Translations under genes and position numbers: made by a program
Shown: positions 43,398 through 54,333 of the stretch, one piece after another
Layout: the number at the start of each line of letters is the position of its first letter
Position numbering within the stretch: position 1 is the stretch's first letter
Notes under the pieces: generated by a model
What the model was told of the DNA's origin: nothing
What the model saw: the letters and a program-made list of their open reading frames with translations, nothing else
The model's database searches: none
Source: Pararhodobacter zhoushanensis
Lineage (GTDB): Bacteria; Pseudomonadota; Alphaproteobacteria; Rhodobacterales; Rhodobacteraceae
NCBI RefSeq assembly: GCF_025949695.1
Contig: NZ_JAPDFL010000001.1
Coordinates: 2,917,501 to 2,981,500 of the forward strand
Reading direction: 5' to 3'
Length of the DNA stretch: 64,000 bases

Positions 43398-45656
43398 TCA
43401 CCCGCATTTCGAATGCCCGCAGGCGCGGCAGGTCATGCAGCCTTCGATCATCACCAGCTCATAGGCCCCGCAAGACGGGCACGAGGCCGGACGTACGGTG
43501 CTGGTCACCGGTCCGGCCTTGGGGTCGGACTTCAGCCCCAAGCCCTGCCCTTCGATAAAGCCGATGGCGATCAGGTGTTCTTCGATCACGCCGCCAATCG
43601 CGGCCAGAATCGAGGGGATGTATTTGCCCTGCATCCACGCCCCGCCACGCGGATCGAAAACGGCCTTCAGCTCTTCAACCACAAAGGACACATCGCCCCC
43701 ACGCCGGAACACCGCACTGATCATCCGCGTCAGGGCGACGGTCCAGGCATAATGCTCCATGTTCTTGGAGTTGATGAACACCTCGAACGGCTGCCTGCGC
43801 CCGCCGACGATGATGTCATTGACGGTGATATAGATCGCGTGCTCGCTCACCGGCCATTTCAGCTTGTAGGTCTGGCCCTCCAGCGCCTCGGGGCGGTCCA
43901 GCGGCTCGCTGAGATAGATCACCTCGGCCCCGGTATCGGTCTGGGGCGCCTTATCGCTGGTCTCGGAAACGGTCAGCACCGAACCGGTCACGGCATTGGG
44001 CCGGTAGGTCGTGCAGCCCTTGCAGCCCATATCCCAGGCCGCCATGTAGACATCCTTGAAGGATTGAAAATCAATGTCTTCCGGGCAGTTGATGGTCTTC
44101 GAGATACTCGAATCCACCCATTTCTGCGCTGCGGCCTGCATGCGCACATGGTCCATCGGGGCAAGGGTCTGGGCGCTGACGAAATACTCGGGCAAAGGCG
44201 CATCGCCGTTCTTTTCACGCCACAGGGCGACGGCGTAATCGACGACCTCTTCCTCGGTCCGCGAGCCGTCTTTCTGCAAGACCTTGCGGTTATAGGCATA
44301 GGCAAACACCGGCTCGATCCCCGAACTGACATTCCCGGCATAGAGACTGATCGTCCCCGTCGGCGCGATCGAGGTCAGCAGCGCGTTGCGGATGCCATGC
44401 GCGCGCACGGCTTCGCGCACATCGTCATCCATCGCCTGCATCGTGCCGGAGGCGAGGTATTTCTCGGCGTCAAACAGCGGGAAGGCCCCCTTCTCGCGCG
44501 CCAGATCGACCGAGGCGAGATAGGCCGCCCGCGCAATCGCCCGCATCCACGCGTCGGTCTGCACAACGGCGTCATCCGAGCCATAGCGCAACCCCATCAT
44601 CAGCAGCGCATCGGCCAGACCGGTGACGCCCAGACCGATGCGACGTTTGGCCTCAGCCTCAGCCGCCTGCTGCGGCAGCGGGAATTTCGACGCGTCGACC
44701 ACGTTATCCATCATCCGCACAGCCGTGCGCACCAGCGCGTCCAGCTCTGCCGCATCAATGCCGGCATCGCGCTCGAACGGTGCCTTGACCAGCCGGGCCA
44801 GATTGATCGACCCCAGCAGACACGCGCCGTAAGGCGGCAGGGGCTGCTCTCCGCAGGGGTTGGTGGCGGCAATCGTCTCGACGTAAGCAAGGTTGTTGGC
44901 GGTGTTGATCCGGTCGATGAAGATCACACCCGGCTCGGCATAGTCATAGGTCCCGCGCATGATGCGGTTCCACAGATCCAGCGCCTGCACGGTGCGGTAG
45001 ACGCGGCCATTGAACTGCAGATCCCACGGACCGTCGGCCTTGACCGCCTCCATGAACGGATCGGTCACCAGAACCGACAGGTTGAACATCCGCAGCCGGG
45101 CGGAATCCTGCTTGGCGGCGATGAAATCCTCGATATCGGGGTGATCGCAGCGCATCGTCGCCATCATCGCACCCCGGCGGCTGCCCGCCGACATGATCGT
45201 CCGGCACATCGCATCCCAGACATCCATGAAGCTCAGCGGCCCCGAGGCATCGGCCGCCACCCCATGCACCACAGCGCCCTTGGGGCGAATGGTGCTGAAA
45301 TCATACCCGATGCCGCCGCCCTGCTGCATGGTCAGCGCGGCCTCTTTCAGCATCTCGAAAATGCCGCCCATGCTGTCGGGGATCGTGCCCATGACGAAGC
45401 AGTTGAACAGGGTGACAGCGCGGCCCGTCCCGGCCCCGGCCAGAATACGCCCGGCGGGCAGAAAACGGAAATCTTCAAGCGCAGCGTAGAAGCGATCCTC
45501 CCACAGCGCCGAATCGCTCTCGACCGAGGCCAGATCACGCGCCACGCGCCGCCAGCTGTCTTCCAGCGTGGCATCGAGGGGGGCACCACCGGCATCCTTG
45601 AGCCGGTACTTCATGTCCCAGATCTGCTCGGCAATGGGGGCGGAGAAACGGCTCAT
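43398..45656 (-). CDS. nrdJ: Vitamin B12-dependent (class II) ribonucleotide reductase
   Basis: Makes deoxyribonucleotides using adenosylcobalamin, with or without oxygen. The 752-residue protein starts at 45656 ('MSRFSAPIAEQIWDMKYR'). Active-site parts are 'TLFNCFVMGTIPDS' near 83 with the first redox Cys, 'NPCGEQPLPPYGACLLGSINL' near 275 with the radical Cys, and 'TSIAPTGTISLYAGN' near 430. The C-terminus has a zinc-ribbon-like 'CPSCGAYELVM' and 'CMTCRACGHSKCG', including the cysteines that re-reduce the enzyme. No cobalamin riboswitch or NrdR box was recognised upstream. It is monocistronic and divergent from the DUF1489 gene. Confidence 0.96.
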   Translation of the reverse strand: MSRFSAPIAEQIWDMKYRLKDAGGAPLDATLEDSWRRVARDLASVESDSALWEDRFYAALEDFRFLPAGRILAGAGTGRAVTLFNCFVMGTIPDSMGGIFEMLKEAALTMQQGGGIGYDFSTIRPKGAVVHGVAADASGPLSFMDVWDAMCRTIMSAGSRRGAMMATMRCDHPDIEDFIAAKQDSARLRMFNLSVLVTDPFMEAVKADGPWDLQFNGRVYRTVQALDLWNRIMRGTYDYAEPGVIFIDRINTANNLAYVETIAATNPCGEQPLPPYGACLLGSINLARLVKAPFERDAGIDAAELDALVRTAVRMMDNVVDASKFPLPQQAAEAEAKRRIGLGVTGLADALLMMGLRYGSDDAVVQTDAWMRAIARAAYLASVDLAREKGAFPLFDAEKYLASGTMQAMDDDVREAVRAHGIRNALLTSIAPTGTISLYAGNVSSGIEPVFAYAYNRKVLQKDGSRTEEEVVDYAVALWREKNGDAPLPEYFVSAQTLAPMDHVRMQAAAQKWVDSSISKTINCPEDIDFQSFKDVYMAAWDMGCKGCTTYRPNAVTGSVLTVSETSDKAPQTDTGAEVIYLSEPLDRPEALEGQTYKLKWPVSEHAIYITVNDIIVGGRRQPFEVFINSKNMEHYAWTVALTRMISAVFRRGGDVSFVVEELKAVFDPRGGAWMQGKYIPSILAAIGGVIEEHLIAIGFIEGQGLGLKSDPKAGPVTSTVRPASCPSCGAYELVMIEGCMTCRACGHSKCG

Positions 45657-45799
45657 CGGGCGTCCTGACGGCAAGTGTTTGGCTGTAGGGAGAGCGACGG
45701 AAGATAGTCTGCCGCCACGCCGGGGTCAACGCATTGAACCGCGACGGAACGGCGGGATCGCGCCTTGAACTTGCGGGGCTTCGGGGCACATATGGGGTC

Positions 45800-46225
45800 A
45801 TGACCGTTCATATCCTCAAACTCTGCGTCGGCTGCAGATCGATTGAGGATCTCGCCGACTGGCAGATCCAGCGCGCCAGCGAGCGGCCCGACGGGCTGCC
45901 GCGCCATGTTACCCGCATGTGGCCAAAACGCGCGGATGAGATCACCGATGGCGGCTCGATCTACTGGATCATCAAAGGCCAGGTGTGCGTGCGCCAACGC
46001 ATTGTCCGGCTGGACGAGGTGGTCGGCGATGACGGCATCCGCCGCTGTGCGCTGGTGCTCGACCCCGAACTGGTGCGCCTCCAACCCGCGCCCCGCCGCC
46101 CCTTCCAGGGCTGGCGCTACCTGTCACCGGAAGACGCCCCGCGCGACCTGCCCCAATACCGCGCCGGCGATGATGAACTACCGCCCGAGCTGGCCGAAGC
46201 GCTGGCGGAATTCGGCCTGAGGTAG
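45800..46225 (+). CDS. DUF1489 family protein
   Basis: A 141-residue cytoplasmic protein, from the ATG at 45800 with GGGG upstream. 'VHILKLCVGCRSIEDLADWQ' at the start, 'HVTRMWPKRADEI' near 38 and 'GSIYWIIKGQVCVRQRI' near 53 are the fingerprint of DUF1489, an alphaproteobacterial family of unknown function. The 'CVGC' pair may bind a metal. 'RPFQGWRYLSPEDAPRDL' near 100 is also conserved in the family as I recall. It is divergent from nrdJ, with 143 bases between. A palindromic repeat follows it. Confidence 0.85.
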   Translation: MTVHILKLCVGCRSIEDLADWQIQRASERPDGLPRHVTRMWPKRADEITDGGSIYWIIKGQVCVRQRIVRLDEVVGDDGIRRCALVLDPELVRLQPAPRRPFQGWRYLSPEDAPRDLPQYRAGDDELPPELAEALAEFGLR

Positions 46226-46309
46226 GCGCGGCTCGGACCCCATCGAGGGGTCCTCGCCGCGGCGGGTTGCCACCCGCACCCGCTTCAAGGGACGCACGCG
46301 CCCCTTGAA

Positions 46310-46530
46310 AATCCCCGTGGATATTTGGAGCATAAAGTTGAACAAAAAGCGGCACGCATCCCGGGGACACGCGCCGCCAACTTCATGCACGGTCATCGGC
46401 ATCCCTGCCTGTACCGTGCGATGACACTCGCCGCAAAGCGTTAACAAAGGCTGAACGCCGCCCCAACTTTATGCCCTAAATATCCTGGGGGGTGAATTTG
46501 GCTTTAGCCAAAGAGGGGGGCTAGCCCCCT
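46310..46530. repeat. Palindromic intergenic element, expanded copy
   Basis: Arms at 46319-46340 and 46464-46485 match at 20 of 22 positions but carry a different core from the other copies (CATAAAGTTG instead of GAGCAAAGA). About 120 bases lie between them. TTAA-N7-TGAA sits at 46441-46455, next to the right arm. The usual GGGGGG-TGAAT and GGGGGCTAGCCCCC flanks follow. It fills the 314-base gap between the convergent DUF1489 and HAD genes. A short minus-strand frame with a CxxC pair crosses it but is probably chance. Confidence 0.75.
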
Positions 46531-46539
46531 TACCCGCTC

Positions 46540-47202
46540 TCAGCCTTGCGCACGCAACAGCAAGGGCATCATCGCTGCCACCAGCGCCCGCGCGCCATTG
46601 GGCTCGTAATCCCACCCCAGCCAGCCGCGCTTTTCGGCGGCGGCGATGTTGGCGGCGGTGTCGTCGATGAACAGGATCTCGAAGGGCGCCATGTCCAGCG
46701 CTTTCTCCACCGCCTCGAACGCCGCCGGGTTCGGCTTCATCAGCCCCGTCTCGCCCGACGCGAAGAACGCATCCACGCGTTCGGCCCAGCCGGCATCCTG
46801 CGCGATCCAGCGGGCGCGGCGGGTTTCATTGTTGGTAAAGATCGCCTGCACGATCCCGCCCTGCGCCAGCATCTCGACGATGCGTTCCAGTTCAGGATCC
46901 GGGTCGTGATCGGTCTCGAACCACAGCTCCAGCACATCCTCGGGCGCAAGCTCCACACCCGTGCTTTCTGCCCAGTCCGCCAACCGGTCCATCACGTCGT
47001 CCTTGCCGGTGAACAGCGCCGCCTTGTCGCGCCCGAACACCGCCTTGCCCATCGCCGCCGCGTCGATGCCAAGCTCACGACCAACCAGCGCCTGCCACGG
47101 GAATATCCCCTGCGCATCGGGCCGCCCGGCGCGGTTGAGCACGCCGTCGAAATCCCAGACCACGGCACGCACGGCCTCGAGTCCCTCGATCACCTCGCTC
47201 AT
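46540..47202 (-). CDS. HAD-family phosphatase
   Basis: Haloacid-dehalogenase-fold hydrolase of 220 residues. Motif I is 'VWDFDGVLNRAG' near 15 with both Asp, motif II the Thr/Asn of 'AIFTNNETRRARW' near 120, motif III the Lys in 'GETGLMKPNPAAFE' near 151 and motif IV 'ILFIDDTAANIAAAEKRG' near 175. A small helical cap lies between motifs I and II. The substrate is probably a sugar phosphate or a nucleotide, but cannot be named. Its ATG overlaps the hisG stop, placing it as the last gene of the hisS-hisZ-hisG operon. A histidinol-phosphate role is possible from this location but unsupported otherwise. Confidence 0.87.
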   Translation of the reverse strand: MSEVIEGLEAVRAVVWDFDGVLNRAGRPDAQGIFPWQALVGRELGIDAAAMGKAVFGRDKAALFTGKDDVMDRLADWAESTGVELAPEDVLELWFETDHDPDPELERIVEMLAQGGIVQAIFTNNETRRARWIAQDAGWAERVDAFFASGETGLMKPNPAAFEAVEKALDMAPFEILFIDDTAANIAAAEKRGWLGWDYEPNGARALVAAMMPLLLRAQG

Positions 47203-47889
47203 GCCAGACGCTCCCGCAGTGCCTGCATCGCGGCGGTTTCGCCCGCATCCAGCGCCGCAGCACGCGTTGCATACAGCGTCGCCTGTGACAGCAGGATCGG
47301 CTCGGTATCAAGGATTTTCAAATGGTTGGCGCGCAAGGTCTCCCCGGTCGAGGTGATATCCGCCACCGCCTCGGCCGTCAGATTGCAGAATCGTGCCCTC
47401 GGTCGCGCCCTGGCTGTCGACCAGCTGATAATCCGCCACCCCATGCGCGCGCAGGAAGTCGCGCACCAGCCGATGATACTTCGTCGCGATCCGCAGCCGG
47501 AACCCGTGATCGGCGCGGAACGCCGAGGCCGCCGCGTCCAGATCATCCAGCGTTTCGACATCGACCCAGCACTCGGGCACCGCAATGATCAGGTCGGCAT
47601 GGCCAAATCCCATCGGTGCGATTTCCTCGACCACCGCCTGCCAGTCCGCCAGCTTCTCGCGCACCAGATCGGTGCCGGTGACGCCCAGATGGATGCGCCC
47701 CGCCGCCAGTTCGCGCGGGATCTCGCTGGCCGAAAGCAGCACCAGCGAGACGCCCTCGACCCCTTCGACAGCGCCCGAATACTCGCGTTCAGCGCCGGTG
47801 CGCTTCATGGTGATGCCGCGCTCGGCGAACCACTCGAACGTCTTCTCCATCAACCGGCCCTTCGAGGGCACGCCAATCTTCACGCTCAT
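47199..47889 (-). pseudogene. hisG: ATP phosphoribosyltransferase catalytic subunit (HisG short form), frameshifted as given
   Basis: First enzyme of histidine synthesis, joining ATP and PRPP. The N-terminal 165 codons read 'KIGVPSKGRLMEKTFEWF', 'LVLLSASEIPRELAAGRIHLGVTGTDLVREKL' and 'ATKYHRLVRDFL' and reach the PRPP loop 'SQGATEGTI'. The frame then breaks. The expected continuation 'NLTAEAVADITSTGETLRANHLKIL' is in the next frame and runs to a stop at 47199. One surplus base near 47386-47391 explains it. HisG is needed for histidine synthesis and both halves are perfectly conserved, so a sequence error is likely. It is the short form, which needs HisZ, encoded just upstream. Confidence 0.9.
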
Positions 47890-48983
47890 GCCGGGTCTCC
47901 CAGTTCGACCAGCAGCGCGGGCCGGATCACCCCACCCACCGCCGGGATCGAGCGCCCCTGCCCCAGCACCGCCGTCAGCGCGTCATAGCGCCCGCCCGTG
48001 GCCACAGGGGCCAGGTCGGGCCGCGCCTCGGCATAGAAGCCAAAGACGAAACCGTCGTAATATTCCAGCGTGGTGCGCCCATAGGCGGCTTCGAAATCCA
48101 GATCCTCGACCGCGACACCATGCGCCGACAGCACCACCAGCCGTTGCTCGAACAGGTCGAGCGCCGGGGCGATCCACGGCATCTGCCCGGCCAGCCCGCG
48201 CATCGCCACCAGCGCCTTGGGCGCCTTGTCGGCCACCGCCACCAGCGCCTCCAGCGCATCGACCACCGCGCCGGGGATCGCCGGCGTCGCCGCATCCTCG
48301 GCCAGTCGCGCCATCCGTGTCTCGATCTCGGCGCGCGAGCGCAGACCGATCTGCGGCGCCAAACTCTCCACCGGATCGCCCGCCGCCAACCGTTCCAGCA
48401 GCGCCGCGCGCCCCTTGGGCAGCGGCGCACGGTCCGCAAACCGCTCCAGCAACGCGCGGAACCGTGAAGGCCGCCACAGGTGCCGCATCAGCGCCGCCTT
48501 GCGCGTGGCGCTTGTCGGCAACCCCCGCACCGCCGCGATCAGCACGCCAATGTCGCCCGTAGCTGCGCGCAACCCCTTGCCCGCCAACATGCGGGAAAAC
48601 AACGCGAAAACCTCGGCATCGGCGCGCAGAGGCTGGTCGCGGTCAAAGACCTCGTACCCTACCTGCAGATACTCCGAGGCCCGGCTCCTGCCGCCCTCCT
48701 GCTTGCGAAACACCTCGCCGCTGTAGCAATAGCGCGCCGGTTCCGCCCCCAGCGCCATATGCGCCTGCACCACCGGCACGGTAAAATCCGGGCGCAGCAT
48801 CATCTCGCCCTGCACCGGATCGGTGGTCACATAGGCGCGCGCGCGGATATCCTCGCCATACAGGTCCAGCAGCGTTTCCGCCGGTTGCAGCACCGCCGCC
48901 TCGACCGGCACCGCGCCCCAGCTCTGGAACGCGCTGAACAGACGCTGCGCTTCGGCGCGGGCGACGGGTGACGGCGTGCTCAC
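47886..48983 (-). CDS. hisZ: ATP phosphoribosyltransferase regulatory subunit HisZ
   Basis: A catalytically dead relative of histidyl-tRNA synthetase that activates short-form HisG and carries histidine feedback control. The 365-residue protein keeps class II synthetase segments: '[31 protein letters not shown]' near 15, '[18 protein letters not shown]' near 62 and 'FDFDRPL'-like '[18 protein letters not shown]' near 112. '[20 protein letters not shown]' near 330 is the end of the catalytic fold. It lies between hisS and hisG, overlapping both by four bases. The sequence has diverged more than hisS, as usual. Confidence 0.93.
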   Translation of the reverse strand: MSTPSPVARAEAQRLFSAFQSWGAVPVEAAVLQPAETLLDLYGEDIRARAYVTTDPVQGEMMLRPDFTVPVVQAHMALGAEPARYCYSGEVFRKQEGGRSRASEYLQVGYEVFDRDQPLRADAEVFALFSRMLAGKGLRAATGDIGVLIAAVRGLPTSATRKAALMRHLWRPSRFRALLERFADRAPLPKGRAALLERLAAGDPVESLAPQIGLRSRAEIETRMARLAEDAATPAIPGAVVDALEALVAVADKAPKALVAMRGLAGQMPWIAPALDLFEQRLVVLSAHGVAVEDLDFEAAYGRTTLEYYDGFVFGFYAEARPDLAPVATGGRYDALTAVLGQGRSIPAVGGVIRPALLVELGDPA

Positions 48984-50464
48984 GATGCCTCCAGCATGGC
49001 CTTGACGGTGGCCACCAGCTCACTGAGCGGCACCTCGACCTGCGCGGGCCGCTCTTTCCATTCCTCCAGCGTCGCACTCTCGGCGATCTTGGCGCCCAGC
49101 ACCAGATCCTTGATCTGCACCACCCCGCGCGCCGCCTCATCCGAGCCCTGGATGATTGCCACCGGAGAGTTGCGTTTATCGGCGTATTTCAACTGGTTGC
49201 CAAAGTTCTTGGGGTTCCCGAGATAGACCTCGGCCCGAATGCCCGCGCGGCGCAGATCGCGCACCATCGCCTGATAATCGGCCATCCGCGTGCGGTCCAT
49301 CACCGTCACCACCACCGGCCCCGCCGTATCTGCCACGACGCGCCCCTTGGCGGTCAGTGCGGCCAGCAGACGGTCCACGCCGATGCTGACGCCGGTTGCC
49401 GGCACGGCTTGACCCGTGAAGCGCTTGACCAGATCGTCATAGCGCCCGCCCCCGGCCACCGAGCCGAACTGCCGCTTGCGGCCCTTCTCGTCGAGGATCT
49501 CGAAGGTCAGCTCGGCCTCATAGACCGGCCCGGTGTAGTAGCCAAGCCCGCGCACAACCGAGGGGTCAATCACCACCCGGTCCGCGCCATAGCCCTGCGC
49601 GGCGAGCAGCGCGGCCATCTCTTCCAGTTCGGCCACGCCTTCCGCACCCGTCACCGAGTCCCCGACCAGCCGCCGCAACTCGGCGCAGGTCTCGGCACCG
49701 CTGTCGCGGCGGGCAGCGGTGAAGGCCAGCACGATATCCGCCGAGGCGTCCGGCAGCCCCGCCCCCTTGGTGAAATCGCCGCTGTCATCCTTGCGGCCTT
49801 CGCCAATCAGCGCGCGCACCCCGGCCTCGCCCAGCCGGTCCAGCTTGTCGATGGCCCGCAGCACAATCCCGCGCTCCTCGGCAAAGCGCTCCGGGTCCGT
49901 CGGGTCCAGCACCCCCGCCGCCTCCATCACGCCGTTCAAAACCTTGCGGTTGTTGATGCGCACGATGAAATCGCCGCCCAGCCCCAAATCCTCGAACACA
50001 TCGGCCAGCATGGCGCAGATCTCGGCATCGGCGGCCACCGTCGAGGCCCCCACCGTATCCGCATCGCATTGATAGAACTGCCGGAACCGCCCCGGACCGG
50101 GCTTTTCATTGCGCCAGACCGGGCCCATGGCATAACGCCGGTACGGCGACGGCAGATCATTGCGATACTGCGCCGCAACCCGCGCCAGCGGCGCGGTCAG
50201 ATCATAGCGCAGCGCCACCCAGTCCTTCTCGTCCTCCTGCCAGGCGAAAACCCCCTCATTCGGGCGGTCCACATCCGGCAGGAACTTGCCCAGGGCTTCG
50301 ACCGTCTCGACCGCACTGGTCTCCAAAGGATCAAAGCCATAGCGATGATACACCCGGGCAATCCGGTCCAGCATCTCTTTGCGCGCGGTTACCTCGGCGC
50401 CGAAATAATCGCGAAATCCCTTGGGCGTTTCGGCCTGGGGGCGGCGTTGCTTGGTCTTGCTCAT
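48980..50464 (-). CDS. hisS: Histidine-tRNA ligase
   Basis: Charges tRNA-His with histidine. Class II synthetase of 494 residues. Motif 1 lies near 40 ('[20 protein letters not shown]'). Motif 2 is near 120 ('[39 protein letters not shown]'-type, with the ATP-binding Arg). The histidine pocket segments '[15 protein letters not shown]' near 300 and '[16 protein letters not shown]' near 335 are clear. The anticodon-binding domain fills the last 100 residues. It is the first gene of hisS-hisZ-hisG-HAD, an order common in alphaproteobacteria, with four-base overlaps at each junction. Confidence 0.97.
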   Translation of the reverse strand: MSKTKQRRPQAETPKGFRDYFGAEVTARKEMLDRIARVYHRYGFDPLETSAVETVEALGKFLPDVDRPNEGVFAWQEDEKDWVALRYDLTAPLARVAAQYRNDLPSPYRRYAMGPVWRNEKPGPGRFRQFYQCDADTVGASTVAADAEICAMLADVFEDLGLGGDFIVRINNRKVLNGVMEAAGVLDPTDPERFAEERGIVLRAIDKLDRLGEAGVRALIGEGRKDDSGDFTKGAGLPDASADIVLAFTAARRDSGAETCAELRRLVGDSVTGAEGVAELEEMAALLAAQGYGADRVVIDPSVVRGLGYYTGPVYEAELTFEILDEKGRKRQFGSVAGGGRYDDLVKRFTGQAVPATGVSIGVDRLLAALTAKGRVVADTAGPVVVTVMDRTRMADYQAMVRDLRRAGIRAEVYLGNPKNFGNQLKYADKRNSPVAIIQGSDEAARGVVQIKDLVLGAKIAESATLEEWKERPAQVEVPLSELVATVKAMLEAS

Positions 50465-50592
50465 GGATCACCCGTTCTGCTCGCGCGAGGTCTACCCCAA
50501 GGGGCGCGGCACGACAAGAAGGCGGGCACCTGCCCGCGCCCGCACCCGAACACCCGATTGACGCCGCCATGGCTCCCGGCGCATTGTGGGCC

Positions 50593-50796
50593 ATGACCAA
50601 CACCGACGCTCTTGAAGAACGCATCGCCCACCTGACCCGCGCGGTCGAGGATCTGTCGGATATCGTCCGCGCGCAGGGGCTGCAACTGGACCGCATGACC
50701 CACCGCGTCCGCATGCTGACCGAGCGCGAGGCTGAACGCGACGCCGCCGATGGCGTGCAGATCCCTCTGACCGACCAACGGCCACCGCATTACTGA
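50593..50796 (+). CDS. slyX: SlyX family protein
   Basis: A 67-residue coiled-coil protein: 'ALEERIAHLTRAVEDLSDIVRAQ' with heptad spacing, a second helix 'LDRMTHRVRMLTEREAERDA', then a short tail ending 'PLTDQRPPHY'. This is the SlyX pattern, including the proline-rich end. SlyX was named from a gene next to the lysis regulator slyD/slyA region of E. coli; its function is not known. The ATG at 50593 is preferred over the one at 50569 because family members start at this point. It is divergent from hisS and convergent with groEL. Confidence 0.8.
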   Translation: MTNTDALEERIAHLTRAVEDLSDIVRAQGLQLDRMTHRVRMLTEREAERDAADGVQIPLTDQRPPHY

Positions 50797-51372
50797 ACCG
50801 CCTACGCGTCGGCGCAACCAACGTCTCGGCGCCAGCGATCATTGCGACACCTGCTCGCCCCTGTACCGTCGATAACCGGCGAAGCAGCGCGCGCGCCGGG
50901 AAGTGCCTTGATCTGGTGCGAACATCCCACCGGCAGGTGTGACATGCGCCCCTGCTCGGCCAATCCCCACGCAGCACCGCGCCCAACAACAAAGATCAGC
51001 AGCGGCACGCCGCCAGAACACGGCTAAGGCCCCCGCACAGCCGCGCCGCAAAAGCCGTCCATCGCCCACCGCTCCCGCCCCCTCGGACAGCGGAACGTCT
51101 ACCGCATAGGTCCGCAAAGCACCACGCGCCAGCACCGCCCGGCCCCTCACCTTGCCCCACATCCGCACCCACCAGTGCCGCATCCCCGCGGCTCACCGGC
51201 TGCACCTGCCCTTTCATCTTGCCCCAAATACGCACGCGCCGCTCCCGCAGCACCCCGGCCTGAACCGCGCGCAACAGCCGGGCCGCCCGCGGCACGCGGG
51301 CAGGTCCGGGCGGGGGGCGCCGGGGGGCCCTGGCCCTCCGGCGCCCCCCGCCATTCCCGTTCACCAAAGAAA
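50797..51372. other. Long gene-free convergent region
   Basis: About 576 bases between slyX and the groEL terminator. I see no convincing gene on either strand: the open frames have odd composition (many Trp, Cys and Arg) and no ribosome sites. It contains one copy of the TTCATCTTGCCC motif (51213-51234), a second degraded one (TGTGGGGCAAGGTGAGG on the minus strand, around 51150-51166), and a very GC-rich block at 51290-51350 with several runs of six G or C. Confidence 0.5.
51213..51234. repeat. Short interspersed motif, copy 3 of 3
   Basis: TTCATCTTGCCC followed two bases later by AATACGC, as at 9096 and 31458. Here it lies in the gene-free region downstream of groEL. Confidence 0.5.
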
Positions 51373-51398
51373 AAGGGCGACCCGAAGGCCGCCCTTTC
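51373..51398 (-). terminator. Intrinsic terminator of groESL
   Basis: AAAGGGCG and CGCCCTTT form the stem. On the minus strand the stem is followed by TTTTTCTTT. It lies 25 bases after the groEL stop. Confidence 0.88.
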
Positions 51399-51422
51399 CC
51401 GTCTGTGCGTTTCCGCGGCAGA

Positions 51423-53123
<1,701 letters not shown>

Positions 53124-53140
53124 TTACCGGAAAGTCGAAA

Positions 53141-53429
53141 TCAGGCGATAACGCCCAGGATGTCGCTTTCTTTCATGATCAGCAGCTCTTCGCCGTCGAC
53201 CGTCACTTCGGTGCCCGACCATTTGCCGAACAGGACGCGGTCGCCGGTTTTGACAGCCATGGCGATCAGCTCGCCCGAGATCCTTGCGCGCGCCTTCGCC
53301 GCAGGAAACGATCTCGCCTTCAGCGGGTTTTTCTTTCGCCGAATCGGGGATGATCAGTCCGCCTTTGGTCTTTTCTTCGCCTTGGACGCGGCGCACCAGC
53401 ACACGGTCGTGGAGGGGTTTGAAAGCCAT
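53141..53429 (-). pseudogene. groES: Co-chaperonin GroES, frameshifted as given
   Basis: The first 50 codons are normal GroES ('[20 protein letters not shown]', '[20 protein letters not shown]', '[10 protein letters not shown]'), including the mobile loop that contacts GroEL. One surplus base near 53278-53283 (GATCTCGGGC instead of GACTCGGGC) then breaks the frame. The rest, '[20 protein letters not shown]' to 'ESDILGVIA', is perfect in the next frame and stops at 53143. GroES is essential, and both halves are unchanged, so this is almost surely a sequencing error. The expected protein has 95 residues. The start has AGGGAG upstream. Confidence 0.95.
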
Positions 53430-53464
53430 CTGTGAACACTCCCTAGGTTCCAGGTTCTATTCTC

Positions 53465-53491
53465 TTAGCACTCGCCGTTGGTGAGTGCTAA
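53465..53491. promoter_or_regulatory. CIRCE element (HrcA operator) of groESL
   Basis: A perfect match to the consensus: TTAGCACTC, nine bases, GAGTGCTAA. It lies 36 bases upstream of groES. HrcA bound here keeps groESL low until heat or misfolded protein draws GroEL away from HrcA. Confidence 0.97.
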
Positions 53492-53547
53492 CGACCCCGA
53501 GATAGGCAACCTGACCCAGCCTGTCAACAGCCGCTTGGCGGGAAATT

Positions 53548-53814
53548 TTACGCGTCCTGCCCGCGGGCCGATTGCGCGAACTGCCCCCAGACATCGGGCG
53601 CCAGCGCCTCGATCTCGGCGCGGCTCAGAACCCCGCCGTCAGGCGCAAAAGCCGCGATGCCGTCCGGCCCGGCGATCAGGATCGCGACAGGGTCCTTGCG
53701 GCCCCAACCGACGATCCGCTCGCCCATCATCTGGGCACCCGCCCCGCTGCGTGCAAGGGCGGCGACCCGAAATCCTTTTGCCATCATGACCTTACCCAGC
53801 GAAACTTCGCTCAT
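53548..53814 (-). CDS. Small protein of unknown function in the GerW-DUF2953 operon
   Basis: An 88-residue soluble protein whose ATG overlaps the stop of the DUF2953 gene (ATGA). The middle segment 'KDPVAILIAGPDGIAAFAPDG' looks like two beta strands with a turn, and the end 'LSRAEIEALAPDVWGQFAQ' like a helix. I do not recognise a named domain. As the third gene of a tightly coupled operon it probably works with the GerW-like and DUF2953 proteins. It is upstream of and transcribed in the same direction as groES, but the CIRCE element between them shows they are separate units. Confidence 0.6.
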   Translation of the reverse strand: MSEVSLGKVMMAKGFRVAALARSGAGAQMMGERIVGWGRKDPVAILIAGPDGIAAFAPDGGVLSRAEIEALAPDVWGQFAQSARGQDA

Positions 53815-54329
53815 CGCAGCGCCCAGACCAGCCGCGCCGCCAAGGGCAGCAACCGCGCGGGCACCAGCGACACCGCTAGCTCGGCCTCACCCTCCAGCGT
53901 CTCGCGGTCAAAAACCGGCACCAGCCGCAGCCAGCGCCCGCCCCCCAGCGCGGCCAGAGGTGCCGCGAGCCGACCGTAAAGCTCGCCCGTCATCGCCGGG
54001 TCTTCCAGCCCGAACCACAGCGCCCCCCGGCAGGTCTCAACCCTGATCTTGCCCAAGGCCTCCAGCGCCGCGCCCGGCAACAGCCGCAGGAACTGTTTCG
54101 GCGGTCGCCAGCTCCCCGCCTTTGCCTTGGCCTTCGGGGCTTCGCGCCGGGGCTTGCGCGGTCGCGCGCTGTCCAGCAGCGCAAACCGTACCAGCCCCCA
54201 CAACAGCCCCAGCTCCACCCGGACCCGCGCCGGGGTGCTGTTTACCTCGGCCCGCAGACGGACCGGCGCGACCACGATCACCGCCAGCACCGCGCCCAGC
54301 CCCAAGAGCATCCACGCCACAACGGCCAA
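53811..54329 (-). CDS. DUF2953 family protein (YtfI-like)
   Basis: A 172-residue protein with one N-terminal membrane helix ('VAWMLLGLGAVLAVIVVAPV') and a basic linker ('RPRKPRREAPKAKAKAG'). The C-terminal domain ends 'RLVPVFDRETLEGEAELAVSLVPARLLPLAARLVWALR'-like, typical of DUF2953. In Bacillus the homologue ytfI is next to ytfJ, the GerW-type gene, as here. In those bacteria the pair is linked to spores, but this organism should not sporulate. The protein is probably anchored in the inner membrane with its domain in the cytoplasm or periplasm; orientation is not clear. Confidence 0.78.
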   Translation of the reverse strand: MAVVAWMLLGLGAVLAVIVVAPVRLRAEVNSTPARVRVELGLLWGLVRFALLDSARPRKPRREAPKAKAKAGSWRPPKQFLRLLPGAALEALGKIRVETCRGALWFGLEDPAMTGELYGRLAAPLAALGGGRWLRLVPVFDRETLEGEAELAVSLVPARLLPLAARLVWALR

Positions 54330-54333
54330 GCGC

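Noticed and set aside
43068..45668. A very long open frame (866 codons) on the plus strand opposite nrdJ
   Set aside because: nrdJ on the minus strand is unmistakable. The opposite frame is rich in Arg, His and Gln, as expected for the shadow of a GC-rich gene, and has no domain.
45657..45799. Possible cobalamin riboswitch or NrdR box upstream of nrdJ
   Set aside because: The 143-base gap is too short for a full cobalamin riboswitch, and no B12-box or NrdR consensus was found.
46178..46447. Minus-strand frame of 89 codons starting 'LTLCGECHRTVQ'
   Set aside because: It crosses the palindromic element and then runs antisense to the DUF1489 gene. The CxxCH motif is probably chance.
50839..51183. 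Minus-strand frame between slyX and groEL
   Set aside because: Unusual composition, no ribosome site and no known domain. The start region overlaps repeat-like sequence.
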